The notes under the pieces were generated by a model that searched no databases, was not told the origin of the DNA, and saw only the letters and a list, made by a program, of their open reading frames with translations. Of a stretch of 64,000 bases of DNA, positions 1-12,699 are shown one piece after another; positions within the stretch are counted from its first letter, which is position 1; every line of letters starts with the position of its first letter. Source of the stretch: Narthecium ossifragum (lineage: Eukaryota > Streptophyta > Magnoliopsida > Dioscoreales > Nartheciaceae); the NCBI GenBank assembly GCA_963920575.1, contig CAWUCF010000128.1:58928-122927 (forward strand), read 5' to 3'. The position numbers and the translations under genes were made by a program.

Positions 1-699
1 AAAAAGTAAAAGTTTGCTATTTTGGAGGTTGAGGATCTGAGGATTCGACGTGCCTGATTCGGTCGCCAAGAGCATCGAGGAGGCCTATCTTGGTTGGTAT
101 TCAGCAAAAAAATGAATGAGAAATAAGAAAAAAATTAGCAATGCCCAGTATTAAAAAGTGAAGGAAAAGGCAAAAAAGGTAAAAGGTAAAAGCTTGCTAT
201 TTTTGAGCTAAGGATCCGGATATTCGACGTGCTCGACCCGGTGGACAGGGGCTTCGAGGAGTCCTGCCTGATATGATATTCGGCAAAAAAATGAATGAGA
301 AATAAGAAAAAACATTAGCAAGGCCTAATATTAAAAAGTGAAGGAAAAGGCAAAAAAGGTAAAAGGTAAAAGCTTGCTATTTTGGAGGCTGAGGATCCTG
401 GGATTCGACGTGCTCGATCCGGTGGCCAGGGGCTTCGAGGAGGCCTGCCTGGGATGATATTCAGCAAAAAAATGAATGAGAAATAAGAAAAAAAATTAGC
501 AAGGCCTAGTATAAAAAAGTGAAGGAAAAGGCAAAAAAGGTAACAGGTAAAAGCTTGCTATTTTGGAGGCTGAGGATCCGGGGATTCGACGTGCTCGACC
601 CGGTGGCCAGGGGCTTCGAGGAGCCCTGCCTGGGATGATATTCAGCAATAAAATGAATGAGAAATAAGAAAAAAATTTAGCAAGGCCTAGTATTAAAAA

Positions 700-2525
700 G
701 TGAAGGAAAAGGCAAAAAAGGTAAAAGGAAAAAGCTTGCTATTTTGGAGGCTGAGGATCCGGGGATTCGACGTGCTCGATCCGGTGGCCAGGGGCTTCGA
801 GGAGGCCTGTCTGGGATGATATTCAGCAAAAAAATGAATGAGAGATAAGAAAAAAAATTAGCAAGGCCTAGTATTAAAAAGCGAAGGAAAAGGCAAAAAT
901 GGTAAAAGGTAAAAGTTTGCTATTTTGGAGGCTGAGGATCCGGGGATTCGACTTGCTCGATCCGGTGGCCAGGAGCTTCGAAGAGGCCTGCCTGGGATGA
1001 TATTCAGCAAAAAATTGAATGAGAAACAAGAAAAAAAATTAGCAAGGCCTAGTATCAAAAAGTAAAGGAAAAGGCAAAAAGGTAAAAGCTAAAAGCTTGC
1101 TATTTTGGAGGCTGAGGATCCGGGGATTCGACGTGCTCGACCCGGTGGCCAGGGGCTTCGAGGAGCCCTGCCTGGGATGATATTCAGCAATAAAATGAAT
1201 GAGAAATAAGAAAAAAAATTAGCAAGGCCTAGTATTAAAAAGTGAAGGAAAAGGAAAAAAAGGTAAATGGTAAAAGTTTGCTATTTTGGAGGCTGAGGAT
1301 CCGGGGATACGACTTGCTCAATCCGGTGGCCAGGAGCTTCGAAGAGGCCTGCCTGGGATGATATTCAGCAAAAAATTGAATGAGAAACAAGAAAAAAAAT
1401 TATCAAGGCCTAGTATCAAAAAGTGAAGGAAAAGGCAAAAAGGTAAAAGGTAAAAGCTTGCTATTTTGGAGGCTGAGGTTCCGGGGATTCGACGTGCTCG
1501 ATCCCGTGGCCAGGGGCTTCGAGGAGGCCTGCCTGGGATGATATTCAGCAAAAAAATGAATGAGAAATAAGAAAAAACATTAGCAAGGCCTAGTATTTAA
1601 AAGTGAAGGAAAAGGCAAAAAAGGTAAAAGGAAAAAGCTTGCTATTTTGGAGGCTGAGGATCCGGGGATTCGACGTGCTCGATCCGGTGGCCAGGGGCTT
1701 CGAGGAGGCCTGTCTGGGATGATATTCAGCAAAAAAATGAATGAGAGATAAGAAAAGAAATTAGCAAGGCCTAGTATTAAAAAGTGAAGGAAAAGGCAAA
1801 AAAGGTAAAAGGTAAAAGTTTGCTATTTTGGAGGCTGAGGATCCGGGGATTCGACTTGCTCGATCCGGTGGCCAGGAGCTTCGAAGAGGCCTGCCTGGGA
1901 TGATATTCAGCAAAAAATTGAATGAGAAACAAGAAAAAAAATTAGCAAGGCCTAGTATCAAAAAGTGAAGGAAAAGGCAAAAAGGTAAAAGGTAAAAGCT
2001 TGCTATTTTGGAGGCTGAGGATCCGGGGATTCGACGTGCTAGACCCGGTGGCCAGGGGCTTCGAGGAGCCCTGCCTGGGATGATATTCAGCAATAAAATG
2101 AATGAGAAATAAGAAAAAAAATTAGCAAGGCCTAGTATTAAAAAGTGAAGGAAAAGGCAAAAAAGGTAAAAGGTAAAAGTTTGCTATTTTGGAGGCTGAG
2201 GATCCGGGGAATCGACTTGCTCGATCCGGTGGCCAGGAGCTTGGAAGAGGCCTGCCTGGGATGATATTCAGCAAAAAATTGAAAGAGAAACAAGAAAAAA
2301 AATTATCAAGGCCTAGTATCAAAAAGTGAAGGAAAAGGCAAAAAGGTAAAAGGTAAAAGCTTGCTATTTTGGAGGCTGAGGATCCGGGGATTCGACGTGC
2401 TCGATCCCGTGGCCATGGGCTTCGAGGAGGCCTGCCTGGGATGATATTCAGCAAAAAAATGAATGAGAAATAAGAAAAAACATTAGCAAGGCCAAGTATT
2501 AAAAAGTGAAGGAAAAGGCAAAAAA
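700..2525 (+). repeat. Higher-order repeat, 903-bp pentamer, about two copies
   Basis: Rare variants recur at a fixed offset of 903 bases, which is five monomers. GAGAGATAAG occurs near 841 and 1,744. AATTATCAAGG occurs near 1,398 and 2,301. The GACTTGCTCGATCC variant appears near 950, 1,311, 1,853 and 2,213, twice per unit. Copies are about 700-1,602 and 1,603-2,525. The same GACTTGCTCG variant returns near 21,862, 25,446 and 27,616, so this segment is related to the 20-28 kb region. Unequal exchange of five-monomer blocks is the simplest origin. Confidence 0.8.
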
Positions 2526-2699
2526 GGTAAAAGCTTGCTATTTTGGAGGCTGAGGATCCGGGGATTCGACGTGGTCGATCCGGTGGCCAAGGGCTTCGAG
2601 GAGGTCTGCCTGGGATGATATTCAGCAAAAAGATGAATGAGAAAAAGGAAAAAAATTAGCAAGGCCTAGTATCAAAATGTGAAGGAAAAGGCCAAAAAG

Positions 2700-5600
2700 G
2701 TAAAAGGTAAACGCTTACTATTTTGGAGGCTGAGGATCTGAGGATTCGACGTGCCCGATTCGGTCGCCAAGAGCTTCGAGGAGGCCTACCTGGAATGATA
2801 TTCAGCAAAAAAATGAATGAGAAATAAGAAAAAAAATTAGCAAGGCCTAGTATTAAAAAGACATGGAAAAAGCAAAAAAGGTAAAAGGTAAAAGCTTGCT
2901 ATTTTGGAAGTTGAGGATCCGGGGATTCGACGTGCTCGATCCCGTGGCCAGGGGCTTCGAGGAGGCCTGCCTTGGATAATATTCAGCAAAAAAATGAATG
3001 AGAAATAAGAAAAAACATTAGCAAGGCCTAGTATTAAAAAGTGAAGGAAAAGTCAAAAAAGGTAAAAGGTAAAAGCTTGCTATTTAGGAGGCTGAGGATC
3101 CCGGGATTCGACGTGGTCGATCCGGTGGCCAGGGGCTTCGAGGAGGTCTGCCTGGGATGATATTCAGCAAAAAGATGAATGAGAAAAATTGAAAAAACTT
3201 AGCAAGGCCTAGTATCAAAATGTGAAGGAAAAGGCAAAAAAGGTAAAAGCTTGCTATTTTGGAGGCTGAGGATCTGAGGATTCGACGTGCCCGATTCGGT
3301 CGCCAAGAGCTTCGAAGAGGCCTACCTGGGATGATATTGAGCAAAAAAATGAATGAGAAATAAGAAAAAAATTAGCAAGGCCTAGTATTAAAAAGTGAAG
3401 GAAAAGGCAAAAAAGGTAAAAGGTAAAAGCTTGCTATTTTGGAGGCTGAGGATCCGGGGATTCGACATGCTCGATCCCGTGGCCAGGGGCTTCGAGGAGG
3501 CCTGCCTGGGATGATATTCGGCAAAAAAATGAATGAGAAATAAGAAAAAACATTAGCAAGGCCTAGTATTAAAAAGTGAAGGAAAAGGCAAAAAAGGTAA
3601 AAGGTAAAAGCTTGCTATTTTGGAGGCTGAGGATCCGGGGATTCGACGTGCTCGATCCGGTGGCCAGGGGCTTCGAGGAGGCCTGCCTGGGATGATATTC
3701 AGCAAAAAAATGATTGAGAAATAAGAAAAAAAAGAAGCAGGCCTAGTATCAAAATGTGAAGGAAAAGGCAAAAAAGGTAAAAGCTTGCTATTTTGGAGGC
3801 TGAGGATCTGAGGATTCGACGTGCCCGATTCGGTCGCCAAGAGCTTCGAAGAGGCCTACCTGGGATGATATTTAGCAAAAAAATGAATGAGAAATAAGAA
3901 AAAAAATTAGCTTGGCCTAGTATCAAAATGTGAAGGAAAAGGCAAAAAAGGTAAAAGCTTGCTATTTTTGAGGCTGAGGATCTGAGGATTCGACGTGCCC
4001 GATTCGGTCGCCAAGAGCTTCGAAGAGGCCTACCTGGGATGATATTTAGCAAAAAAATGAATGAGAAATAAGAAAAAAAATTAGCAAGGTCTACTATTAA
4101 AAAGTGAAGGAAAAGGCAAAAAAGGTAAAAGGTAAAAGCTTGCTATTTAGGATGCTGAGGACCCGGGGATTCGACGTGGTCGATCCGGTGGCCAGGGGCT
4201 TCGAGGAGGCCTGCCTGGGATGATATTAAGCAAAAACATGAATGAGAAATCAGAAAAAAAATTAGCAAGACCTAGTATTAAAAAGTGAAGGAAAAGGCAA
4301 AAAGGTAAAAGGTAAAAGCTTGCTATTTTGTAGGCTGAGGATCCGGGGATTCGACGTGTTCGATCCGGTGGCCAGGGCCTTCGAGGAGGCCCGCCTGGGA
4401 TGACATTTAGCAAAAAACCGAATGAGAAAAAAGGAAAAAAATTAGCAAGGCCTAGTATCAAAAACTGAAGGAAAAGGCAAAAAAGGTAAAAGGTAAAAAG
4501 TAAAAGCTTGCTATTTTCGAGGTTGAGGATCTGAGGATTCGACGTGCCCGATTCGGTCGCCAAGTGCTTCGAGGAGGCCTATCTTGGATGATATTCAGCA
4601 AAAAAATGAATGAGAAATAAGAAAGAAAATTAGCAAGGCCTAGTATTAAAGAGTGAAGGAAAAGACAAAAAAGGTAAAAGGTAAAAGCTTGCTATTTTGG
4701 AGGCTGAGGATCCGGGGATTCGACGTGCTCGATCCGGTGGCCAGGGGCTTCGAGGAGGCCTGCCTGGGATGATATTCAGCAAAAAAATGAATGAGAAATA
4801 AGAAAAAAAATTAGCAAGGCCTAGTATCAAAAAGTGAAGGAAATGGCAAAAAAGGTAAAAGGTAAACGCTTGAGATTTTGGAGGCTGAGGATCTGAGGAT
4901 TCGACGTGCCCGATTCGGTCGCCAAGAGCTTCGAGGAGGCCTACCTGGAATGATATTCAGCAAAAAAATGAATGAGAAATAAGAAAAAAAATTAGCAAGG
5001 CCTAGTATTAAAAAGTGATGGAAAAAGCAAAAAAGGTAAAAGGTAAAAGCTTGCTATTTTGGAAGTTGAGGATCCGGGGATTCGACGTGCTCGATCCCGT
5101 GGCCAGGGGCTTCGAGGAGGCCTGCCTTGGATAATATTCAGCAAAAAAATGAATGAGAAATAAGAAAAAACATTAGCAAGGCCTAGTATTAAAAAGTGAA
5201 GGAAAAGGCAAAAAAGGTAAAAGGTAAAAGCTTGCTATTTGGGAGGCTGAGGATCCCGGGATTCGACGTGGTCGATCCGGTGGCCAGGGGCTTCGAGGAG
5301 GTCTGCCTGGGATGATATTCAGCAAAAAGATGAATGAGAAAAATTGAAAAAAATTAGCAAGGCCTGGTATCAAAATGTGAAGGAAAAGGCAAAAAAGGTA
5401 AATGCTTGCTATTTTGGAGGCTGAGGATCTGAGGATTCGACGTGCCCGATTCGGTCGCCAAGAGCTTCGAGGAGGCCTACCTGGGATGATATTGAGCAAA
5501 AAAATGAATGAGAAATAAGAAAAAAATTAGCAAGGCCTAGTATAAAAAAGTGAAGGAAAAGGCAAAAAAGGTAAAAGGTAAAAGCTTGCTATTTTGGAGG

Positions 5601-8600
5601 ATGAGGATCCGGGGATTCGACATGCTCGATCCCGTGGCCAGGGGCTTCGAGGAGGCCTGCCTGGGATGATATTCAGCAAAAAAATGAATGAGAAATAAGA
5701 AAAAACATTAGCAAGGCCTAGTATTAAAAAGTGAAGGAAAAGGCAAAAAAGGTAAAAGGTAAAAGCATGCTATTTTGGAGGCTGAGGATCCGGGGATTCT
5801 ACGTGCTCGATCCGGTGGCCAGGGGCTTCGAGGAGGCCTGCCTGGGATGATATTCAACAAAAAAATGATTGAAAAATAAGAAAAAAACATAAGCAGGCCT
5901 AGTATCAAAATGTGAAGGAAAAGGCAAAAAAAGTAAAAGCTTGCTATTTTGGAGGCTGAGGATCTGAGGATTCGACGTGCCCGATTCGGTCGCCAAGAGC
6001 TTCGAAGAGGCCTACCTGGGATGATATTCATCAAAAAAATGAATGAGAAATATGAAAAAAATTAGCAAGGCCTAGAATTAAAAAGTGAAGGAAAAGACAA
6101 AAAAGGTAAAACGTAAAAGCTTGCTATTTTGGATGCTGAGGACCCGGGGATTCGATGTGGTCAATCCGGTGGCCAGGGCCATCGAGGAGGCCTGCCTGGG
6201 ATGATATTCAGCAAAAAAATGAATGAGAAATAAGAAAAAAAATTAGCAAGGCCTAGTATCAAAAAGTGAAGGAAAAGGCAAAAAAGGTAACAGGTAAACG
6301 CTTGAGATTTTGGAGGCTGAGGATCTGAGGATTCGACGTGCCCGATTCGGTCGCCAAGAGCTTCGAGGAGGCCTACCTGGAATGATATTCAGCAAAAAAA
6401 TGAAAGAGAAATAAGAAAAAAAAATTTGCAAGGCGTTGTATTAAAAAGTGAAGGAAAAGGCAAAAAAGGTAAAAGGTAAAAGCTTGCTATTTTGGAGGCT
6501 GAGGAACCGGGGATTCGATGTGCTCGATCCGGTGGCCAGGGGCTTCGAGGAGGCCCGCCTGGGATGATATTCAGCAAAAAAATGAATGAGAAACAAGAAA
6601 AAAAATTAGCATGTTCTAGTATCAAAAAGTGAAGGAAAAGGCAAAAAGGTAAAAGGTAAAAGCTTGCTATTTTGGAGGCTGAGGATCCGGGGATTCGACG
6701 TGCTCGATCCCGTGGCAAGGGGCTTCGAGGAGGCCTGCCTGGGATAATATTCAGCAAAAAAATGAATGAGAAATAAGAAAAAACATTAGCAAGGCCTAGT
6801 ATTAAAAAGTGAAGGAAAAGACAAAAAAGGTAAAAGGTAAAAGCTTGCTATTTTGGAGGCTGAGGATCCCGGGATTCGACGTGGTCGATCCGGTGGCCAG
6901 GGGCTTCGAGGAGGTCTGCCTGGGATGATATTCAGCAAAAAGATGAATGAGAAAAGGGGAAAAAAATTAGCATAGCCTAGTATCAAAATGTGAAGGAAAA
7001 GGCAAAAAACGTAAAAGCTTGCTATTTTTGAGGCTGAGGATCTGAGGAATTGACGTGCCCGATTCGGTCGCCAAGAGCTTCGAGGAGGCCTACCTGGAAT
7101 GATATTCAGCAAAAAAATGAATGAGAAATAAGAAAAAAAATTAGCAAGGCCTAGTATTAAAAAGTGATGGAAAAAGCAAAAAAGGTAAAAGGTAAAAGCT
7201 TGCTATTTTGGAAGTTGAGGATCCGGGAATTCGACGTGCTCGATCCCGTGGCCAGGGGCTTCGAGGAGGCCTGCCTTGGATAATATTCAGCAAAAAAATG
7301 AATGAGAAATAAGAAAAAACATTTGCAAGGCCTAGTATTAAAAAGTTAAGGAAAAGGCAAAAAAGTTAAAAGGTAAAAGCTTGCTATTTGGGAGGCTGAG
7401 GATCCCGGGATTCGACGTGGTCGATCCGGTGGCCAGGGGCTTCGAGGAGGTCTGCCTGGGATGATATTCAGCAAAAAGATGAATGAGAAAAATTGAAAAA
7501 AATTAGCAAGGCCTAGTATCAAAATGTGAAGGAAAAGGCAAAAAAGGTAAAAGCTTGCTATTTTGGAGGCTGAGGATCTGAGGATTCGACGTGCCCGATT
7601 CGGTCGCCAAGAGCTTCGAAGAGGCCTACCTGGGATGATATTGAGCAAAAAAATGAATAAGAAATAAGAAAAAAATTAGCAAGGCCTAGTATTAAAAAGT
7701 GATGGAAAAGGCAAAAAAGGTAAAAGGTAAAAGCTTGCTATTTTGGAGGCTGAGGATCCGGGGATTCGACATGCTCGATCCCGTGGCCAGGGGCTTCGAG
7801 GAGGCCTGCCTGGGAAGATATTCAGCAAAAAAATGAATGAGAAATAAGAAAAAACATTAGCAAGGCCTAGTATTAAAAAGTGAAGGAAAAGGCAAAAAAG
7901 GTAAAAGGTAAAAGCATGCTATTTTGGAGGCTGAGGATCCGGGGATTCGACGTGCTCGATCCGGTGGCCAGGGGCTTCGAGGAGGCCTGCCTGGGATGAT
8001 ATTCAGCAAAAAAATGAATGAGAAATAAGAAAAAACATTAGCAAGGCCTAGTATTAAAAAGTGAAGGAAAAGACAAAAAAGGTAAAAGGTAAAAGCTTGC
8101 TATTTTGGAGGCTGAGGATCCCGGGATTCGACGTGGTCGATCCGGTGGCCAGGGGCTTCGAGGAGGTCTGCCTGGGATGATATTCAGCAAAAAGATGAAT
8201 GAGAAAAGCGGAAAAAAATTAGCATGGCCTAGTATCAAAATGTGAAGGAAAAGGCAAAAAAGGTAAAAGCTTGCTATTTTTGAGGCTGAGGATCTGAGGA
8301 TTCGACGTGCCCGATTCGGTCGCCAAGAGCTTCGAAGAGGCCTACCTGGGATGATATTTAGCAAAAAAATGAATGAGAAATAAGAAAAAAAATTAGCAAG
8401 GTCTAGTATTAAAAAGTGAAGGAAAAGGCAAAAAAGGTAAAAGGTAAAAGCTTGCTATTTAGGATGCTGAGGACCCGGGGATTCGACGTGGTCGATCCGG
8501 TCGCCAGGGGCTTCGAGGAGGCCTGCCTGGGATGATATTAAGCAAAAACATGAATGAGAAATCAGAAAAAAAATTAGCAAGACCTAGTATTAAAAAGTGA

Positions 8601-9150
8601 AGGAAAAGGCAAAAAGGTAAAAGGTAAAAGCTTGCAATTTTGTAGGCTGAGGATCCGGGGATTCGACGTGTCCGATCCGGTGGCCAGGGGCTTCGAGGAG
8701 GCCCGCCTGGGATGACATTTAGCAAAAAGACGAATGAGAAAAAAGGAAAAAAATTAGCAAGGCCTAGTATCAAAAAATGAAGGAAAAGGCAAAAAAAGGT
8801 AAAAAGTAAAAAGTAAAAGCTTGCTATTTTGGAGGTTGAGGATCTGAGGATTCGACGTGCCCGATTCGGTCGCCAAGTGCTTCGAGGAGGCCTATCTGGG
8901 ATGATATTCAGCAAAAAAATGAATGAGAAATAAGAAAAAAAATTAACAATGCCCAGTATTTTTAAGTGAAGGAAAAGGCAAAAATGATAAAAGGTAAAAG
9001 CTTGCTATTTTGGAGGCTGAGGATCCAAGGATTCGACGTGCTCGACCCGGTGGCCAGGGGCTTCGAGGAGTCCTGCATGGGATGATATTCAGCAAAAAAA
9101 TGAATGAGAAATAAGAAAGAAAATTAGCAAGGCCTAGTATTAAAAAGTGA
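2700..9150 (+). repeat. Higher-order repeat of about 2.15 kb, three partial copies
   Basis: Two unusual variants recur at about 2.15 kb. CCTTGGATAATATTC is near 2,970, 5,125 and 7,274. GAGAAAAATTGAAAAAA begins at 3,181, 5,336 and 7,486. The spacing is roughly twelve monomers less a few short deletions. A third marker (AAGCAAAAACATGAATGAG) is found near 4,228 and 8,540, linking copies one and three. The middle copy lacks it and has been rearranged over about 6.1-6.8 kb. Boundaries are approximate because flanking monomers are similar. Confidence 0.75.
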
Positions 9151-10440
9151 AGGAAAAGACAAAAAAGGTAAAAGGTAAAAGCTTGCTATTTTGGAGGCTG
9201 AGGATCCGGGGATTCGACGTGCTCGATCCAGTGGCCAGGGGCTTCGAGGAGGGCTGCCTGGGATGTTATTCAGCAAAAAAATGAATGAAAAATAAGAAAA
9301 AAAATTAGCAAGGCATACTATTAAAAAGTGAAGGAAAAGGCAAAAAAGGTAAAAGGTAAAAGTTTGCTATTTTGGAGGCTGAGGATCCGGGGATTCGACG
9401 TGCTCGATCCGGTGGCCAGGAGCTTCGAAGAGGCCTGCCTGGGATGATATTCAGCAAAAAAATGAATGAGAAACAAGAAAAAAAATTAGCAAGGCCTAGT
9501 ATCAAAAAGTGAAGGAAAAGGCAAAAAGGTAAAAGGTAAAAGCTTGTTATTTTGGAGGCTGAGGATCCTGGGATTCGACGTGCTCGATCCCGTGGCCAGG
9601 GGCTTCGAGGAGGCCTGCCTGGGATGATATTCAGCAAAAAAAATGAATGAGAAATAAGAAAAAACATTAGCAAGGCCTAGTATTAAAAAGTCAAGGAAAA
9701 GGCAAAAAAGGTAAAAGGTAAAAGCTTGCTATTTTGGAGGCTGAGGATCCAAGGATTCGACGTGGTCGATCCGGTGGCCAGGGGCTTCGAGGAGGTCTGC
9801 CTGGGATGATATTCAGCAAAAAGAGGAATGAGAAAAAGGGAAAAAAATTAGCAAGGCTTAGTATCAAAATGTGAAGGAAAAGGCTAAAAAGGTAAAAGGT
9901 AAAAGCTTGCTATTTTGGAGGGTAAGGATCCGGGGATTCGACGTGCTAGATCCCGTGGCCAGGGGCTTCGAGGAGGCCTGCCTGGGATGATATTCAGCAA
10001 AAAAATTAATGAGAAATAAGAAAAAACATTAGCAAGGCCTAGTATTAAAAAGTCAAGGAAAAGGCAAAAAAGGTAAAAGGTAAAAGCTTGCTATTTTTGA
10101 GGCTGAGGATCCAGAGATTCGACGTGGTCGATCCGGTGGCCGGGTTCTTCGAGGAGGCCTGCCTGGGATGATATTCAGCAAAAAGATGATTGAGAAAAAG
10201 GGAAAAAGATTAGCAAGGACTAGTATCAAAAAGTGAAGGAAAAAGCAAAAAGGGCAAAAGGTAAAAGCTTGCTATTTTGGAGGCTGAGGATCTGAGGATT
10301 CGACGTGCCCGATTCGGTCGCCAAGAGCTTCGAGGAGGCCTACCTGTGATGATATTCAGTAAAAAAATGAATGAGAAATAAGAAAAAATATTAGCAAGGC
10401 CTAGTATAAAAAAGTGAAGGAAAAGGCAAAAAAGGTAAAA

Positions 10441-11100
10441 GGTAAAAGCTTGTTATTTTGGAGGCTGATCCGTAGGCCAGGGGCTTCGAAGTGGCATGCC
10501 TGGAATGATATTCAGCAAAAAAATGAATGAGAAATAAGAAAAAAAATTAGCAAGGCCTAGTATTAAAAAGTGAAGGAAAAGGCAAAAAAGGTAAAAGGTA
10601 AAAGCTTGCTATTTTGGAGGCTGAGGATCCGGGGATTCGACGTGCTCAATCCGGTGGCCAGGGGCTTCGAGGAGGCCTGCCTGGGATGATATTTAGCAAA
10701 AAGATGAATGAGAAAAAGGGAAAAAAATTAGCAAGGCCTAGTATCATAAAGTGAAGGAAAAGACAAAAAAGGTAAAAGGTAAAAGCTTGCTATTTTGGAG
10801 GCTGAGGATCTGAGGATTCGACGTGCCCGATTCGGTCGCCAAGAGCTTCGAGGAGGCCTACCTGGGATGATATTCAGTAAAAAAATGAATGAGAAATAAG
10901 AAAAAATATTAGCAAGGCCTAGGATAAAAAAGTGAAGGAAAAGGCAAAAAAGGTAAAAGGTAAAAGCTTGCTATTTTGGAGGCTGAGGATCCGGGGATTC
11001 GACGTGCTCGATCCGTAGGCCAGGGGCTTCGAAGTGGCCTGCCTGGAATTATATTCAGCAAAAAAATGAATGAGAAATAAGAAAAAAAATTAGCAAGGCC
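10441..11100 (+). repeat. 542-bp trimer duplication with a 25-bp deletion in one copy
   Basis: The unusual string CGTAGGCCAGGGGCTTCGAA occurs near 10,472 and near 11,013, about three monomers apart. The first copy lacks 25 bases of the GC-rich half. The text runs from GGCTGA straight to TCCGTAGG, whereas the second copy has the full GAGGATCC...CGATCCGTAGG. The deletion ends fall in two GATCC direct repeats within the monomer, consistent with slippage or single-strand annealing. Confidence 0.75.
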
Positions 11101-11404
11101 TAGTATTAAAAAGTGAAGGAAAAGGTAAAAAAGTTAAAAGGTAAAAGCGTGCTATTTTGGAGGCTGAGGATCCGGGGATTCAACGTGCTCGATCCGGTGG
11201 CCATGGGCTTCGAGGAGGCTTGCCTGGGATGATATTTAGCAAAAAGATGAATGAGAAAAAGGGAAAAAAATTAGCAAGGCCTAGTATCAAAAAGTGAAGG
11301 AAAAGACAAAAGGGTAAAAGGTAAAAGCTTGCTATTTTGTAGGCTGAGGATCCAGGGATTCGACGTGTCCGATCCGGTGGCCAGGGGCTTCGAGGAGGCC
11401 AGCC

Positions 11405-11430
11405 TGGGATGATATTTTGGAGGCTGAGCA
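11405..11430 (+). repeat. Truncated satellite monomer junction
   Basis: GATGATATT, which normally leads into CAGCAAAAA, joins directly to TTGGAGGCTGAG, which normally follows GCTATT. The whole A-rich half, about 110 bases, is missing. TATT is present at both normal ends, so this looks like a microhomology-mediated deletion. The phase of the array shifts here by less than one monomer. Confidence 0.8.
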
Positions 11431-12699
11431 TCTGAGGATTCGACGTGCCCGATTCGGTCGGCAAGAGCTTCGAGGAGGCCTACCTGGGATGATATTCAGT
11501 AAAAAAATGAACGAGAAATAAGAAAAAATATTAGCAAGGCCTAGTATTAAAAAGTGAAAGAAAAGGCAAAAAAGGTAAAAGGTAAAAGCTTGCTATTTTG
11601 GAGGCTGAGGATCCGGGGATTCGACGTGCTCGATCCGGTGGCCAGGGGCTTCGAGGAGGCCTGCCTGGAATGATATTCAGCAAAAAAATGAAAGAGAAAT
11701 AAGAAAAAAAATTAGCAAGGCCTAGTATTAAAAAGTGAAGGAAAAGGCAAAAAAGGTAAAAGGTAAAAGCTTGCTATTTTGGAGGCTGAGGATCCGGGGA
11801 TTCGACGTGCTCGATCCGGTGGCCAGGGGCTTCGAGGAGGCCTGCCTGGAATGTTATTCAGCAAAAAAATGAATGAAAAATAAGAAAAAATTTTTGCAAG
11901 GCATAGTATTAAAAAGTGAAGGAAAAGGCAAAAAAGGTAAAAGGTAAAAGTTTGCTATTTTGGAGGCTGAGGATCCGGGGATTCGACGTGCTCGATCCGG
12001 TGGCAAGGAGCTTCGAAGAGGCCTGCCTGGGATGATATTCAGCAAAAAAATGAATGAGAAACAAGAAAAAAAATTAGCAAGGCCTAGTATGAAAAAGTGA
12101 AAGAAAAGGCAAAAAGGTAAAAGGTAAAAGCTTGCTATTTTGTAGGCTGAGGATCCGGGGATTCGATGTGTCCGATCCGGTGGCCAGGGGCTTCGAGGAG
12201 GCCTGCCTGGGATGATATTTAGCAAAAAGATGAATGAGAAAAAGGGAAAAAAATTAGCAAGGCCTAGTATCAAAAAGTGATGTAAAAGGCAAAAAAGGTA
12301 AAAGCTATTTTGGAGGCTGAGCATCTGAGGATTCGACGTGCCCGATTCGGTCGCCAAGAGATTCGAGGAGGCATACCTGGGATGATATTCAGCAAAAAAA
12401 TGAATGAGAAATAAGTAAAAAAATTAGCAAGGCCTAGTATTAAAAAGAGAAGGAAAAGGCAAAAAAGGTAAAAGGTAAAAGCTTGCTATTTTGGACACTG
12501 AGGATCTGAAGATTCGACATGCACGATTCGGTCACCAAGAGCTTCGAGGAGGCCTACCTGGGATGATATTCAGTAAAAAAATGAATGAGAAATAAGAAAA
12601 AATATTAGGAAGACCTAGTATTAAAAAGTGAAGGAAAAGGCAAAAAAGGTAAAAGGTAAAAGCTTGCTATTTTGGAGGCTGAGGACCCGGGGATTCGAC

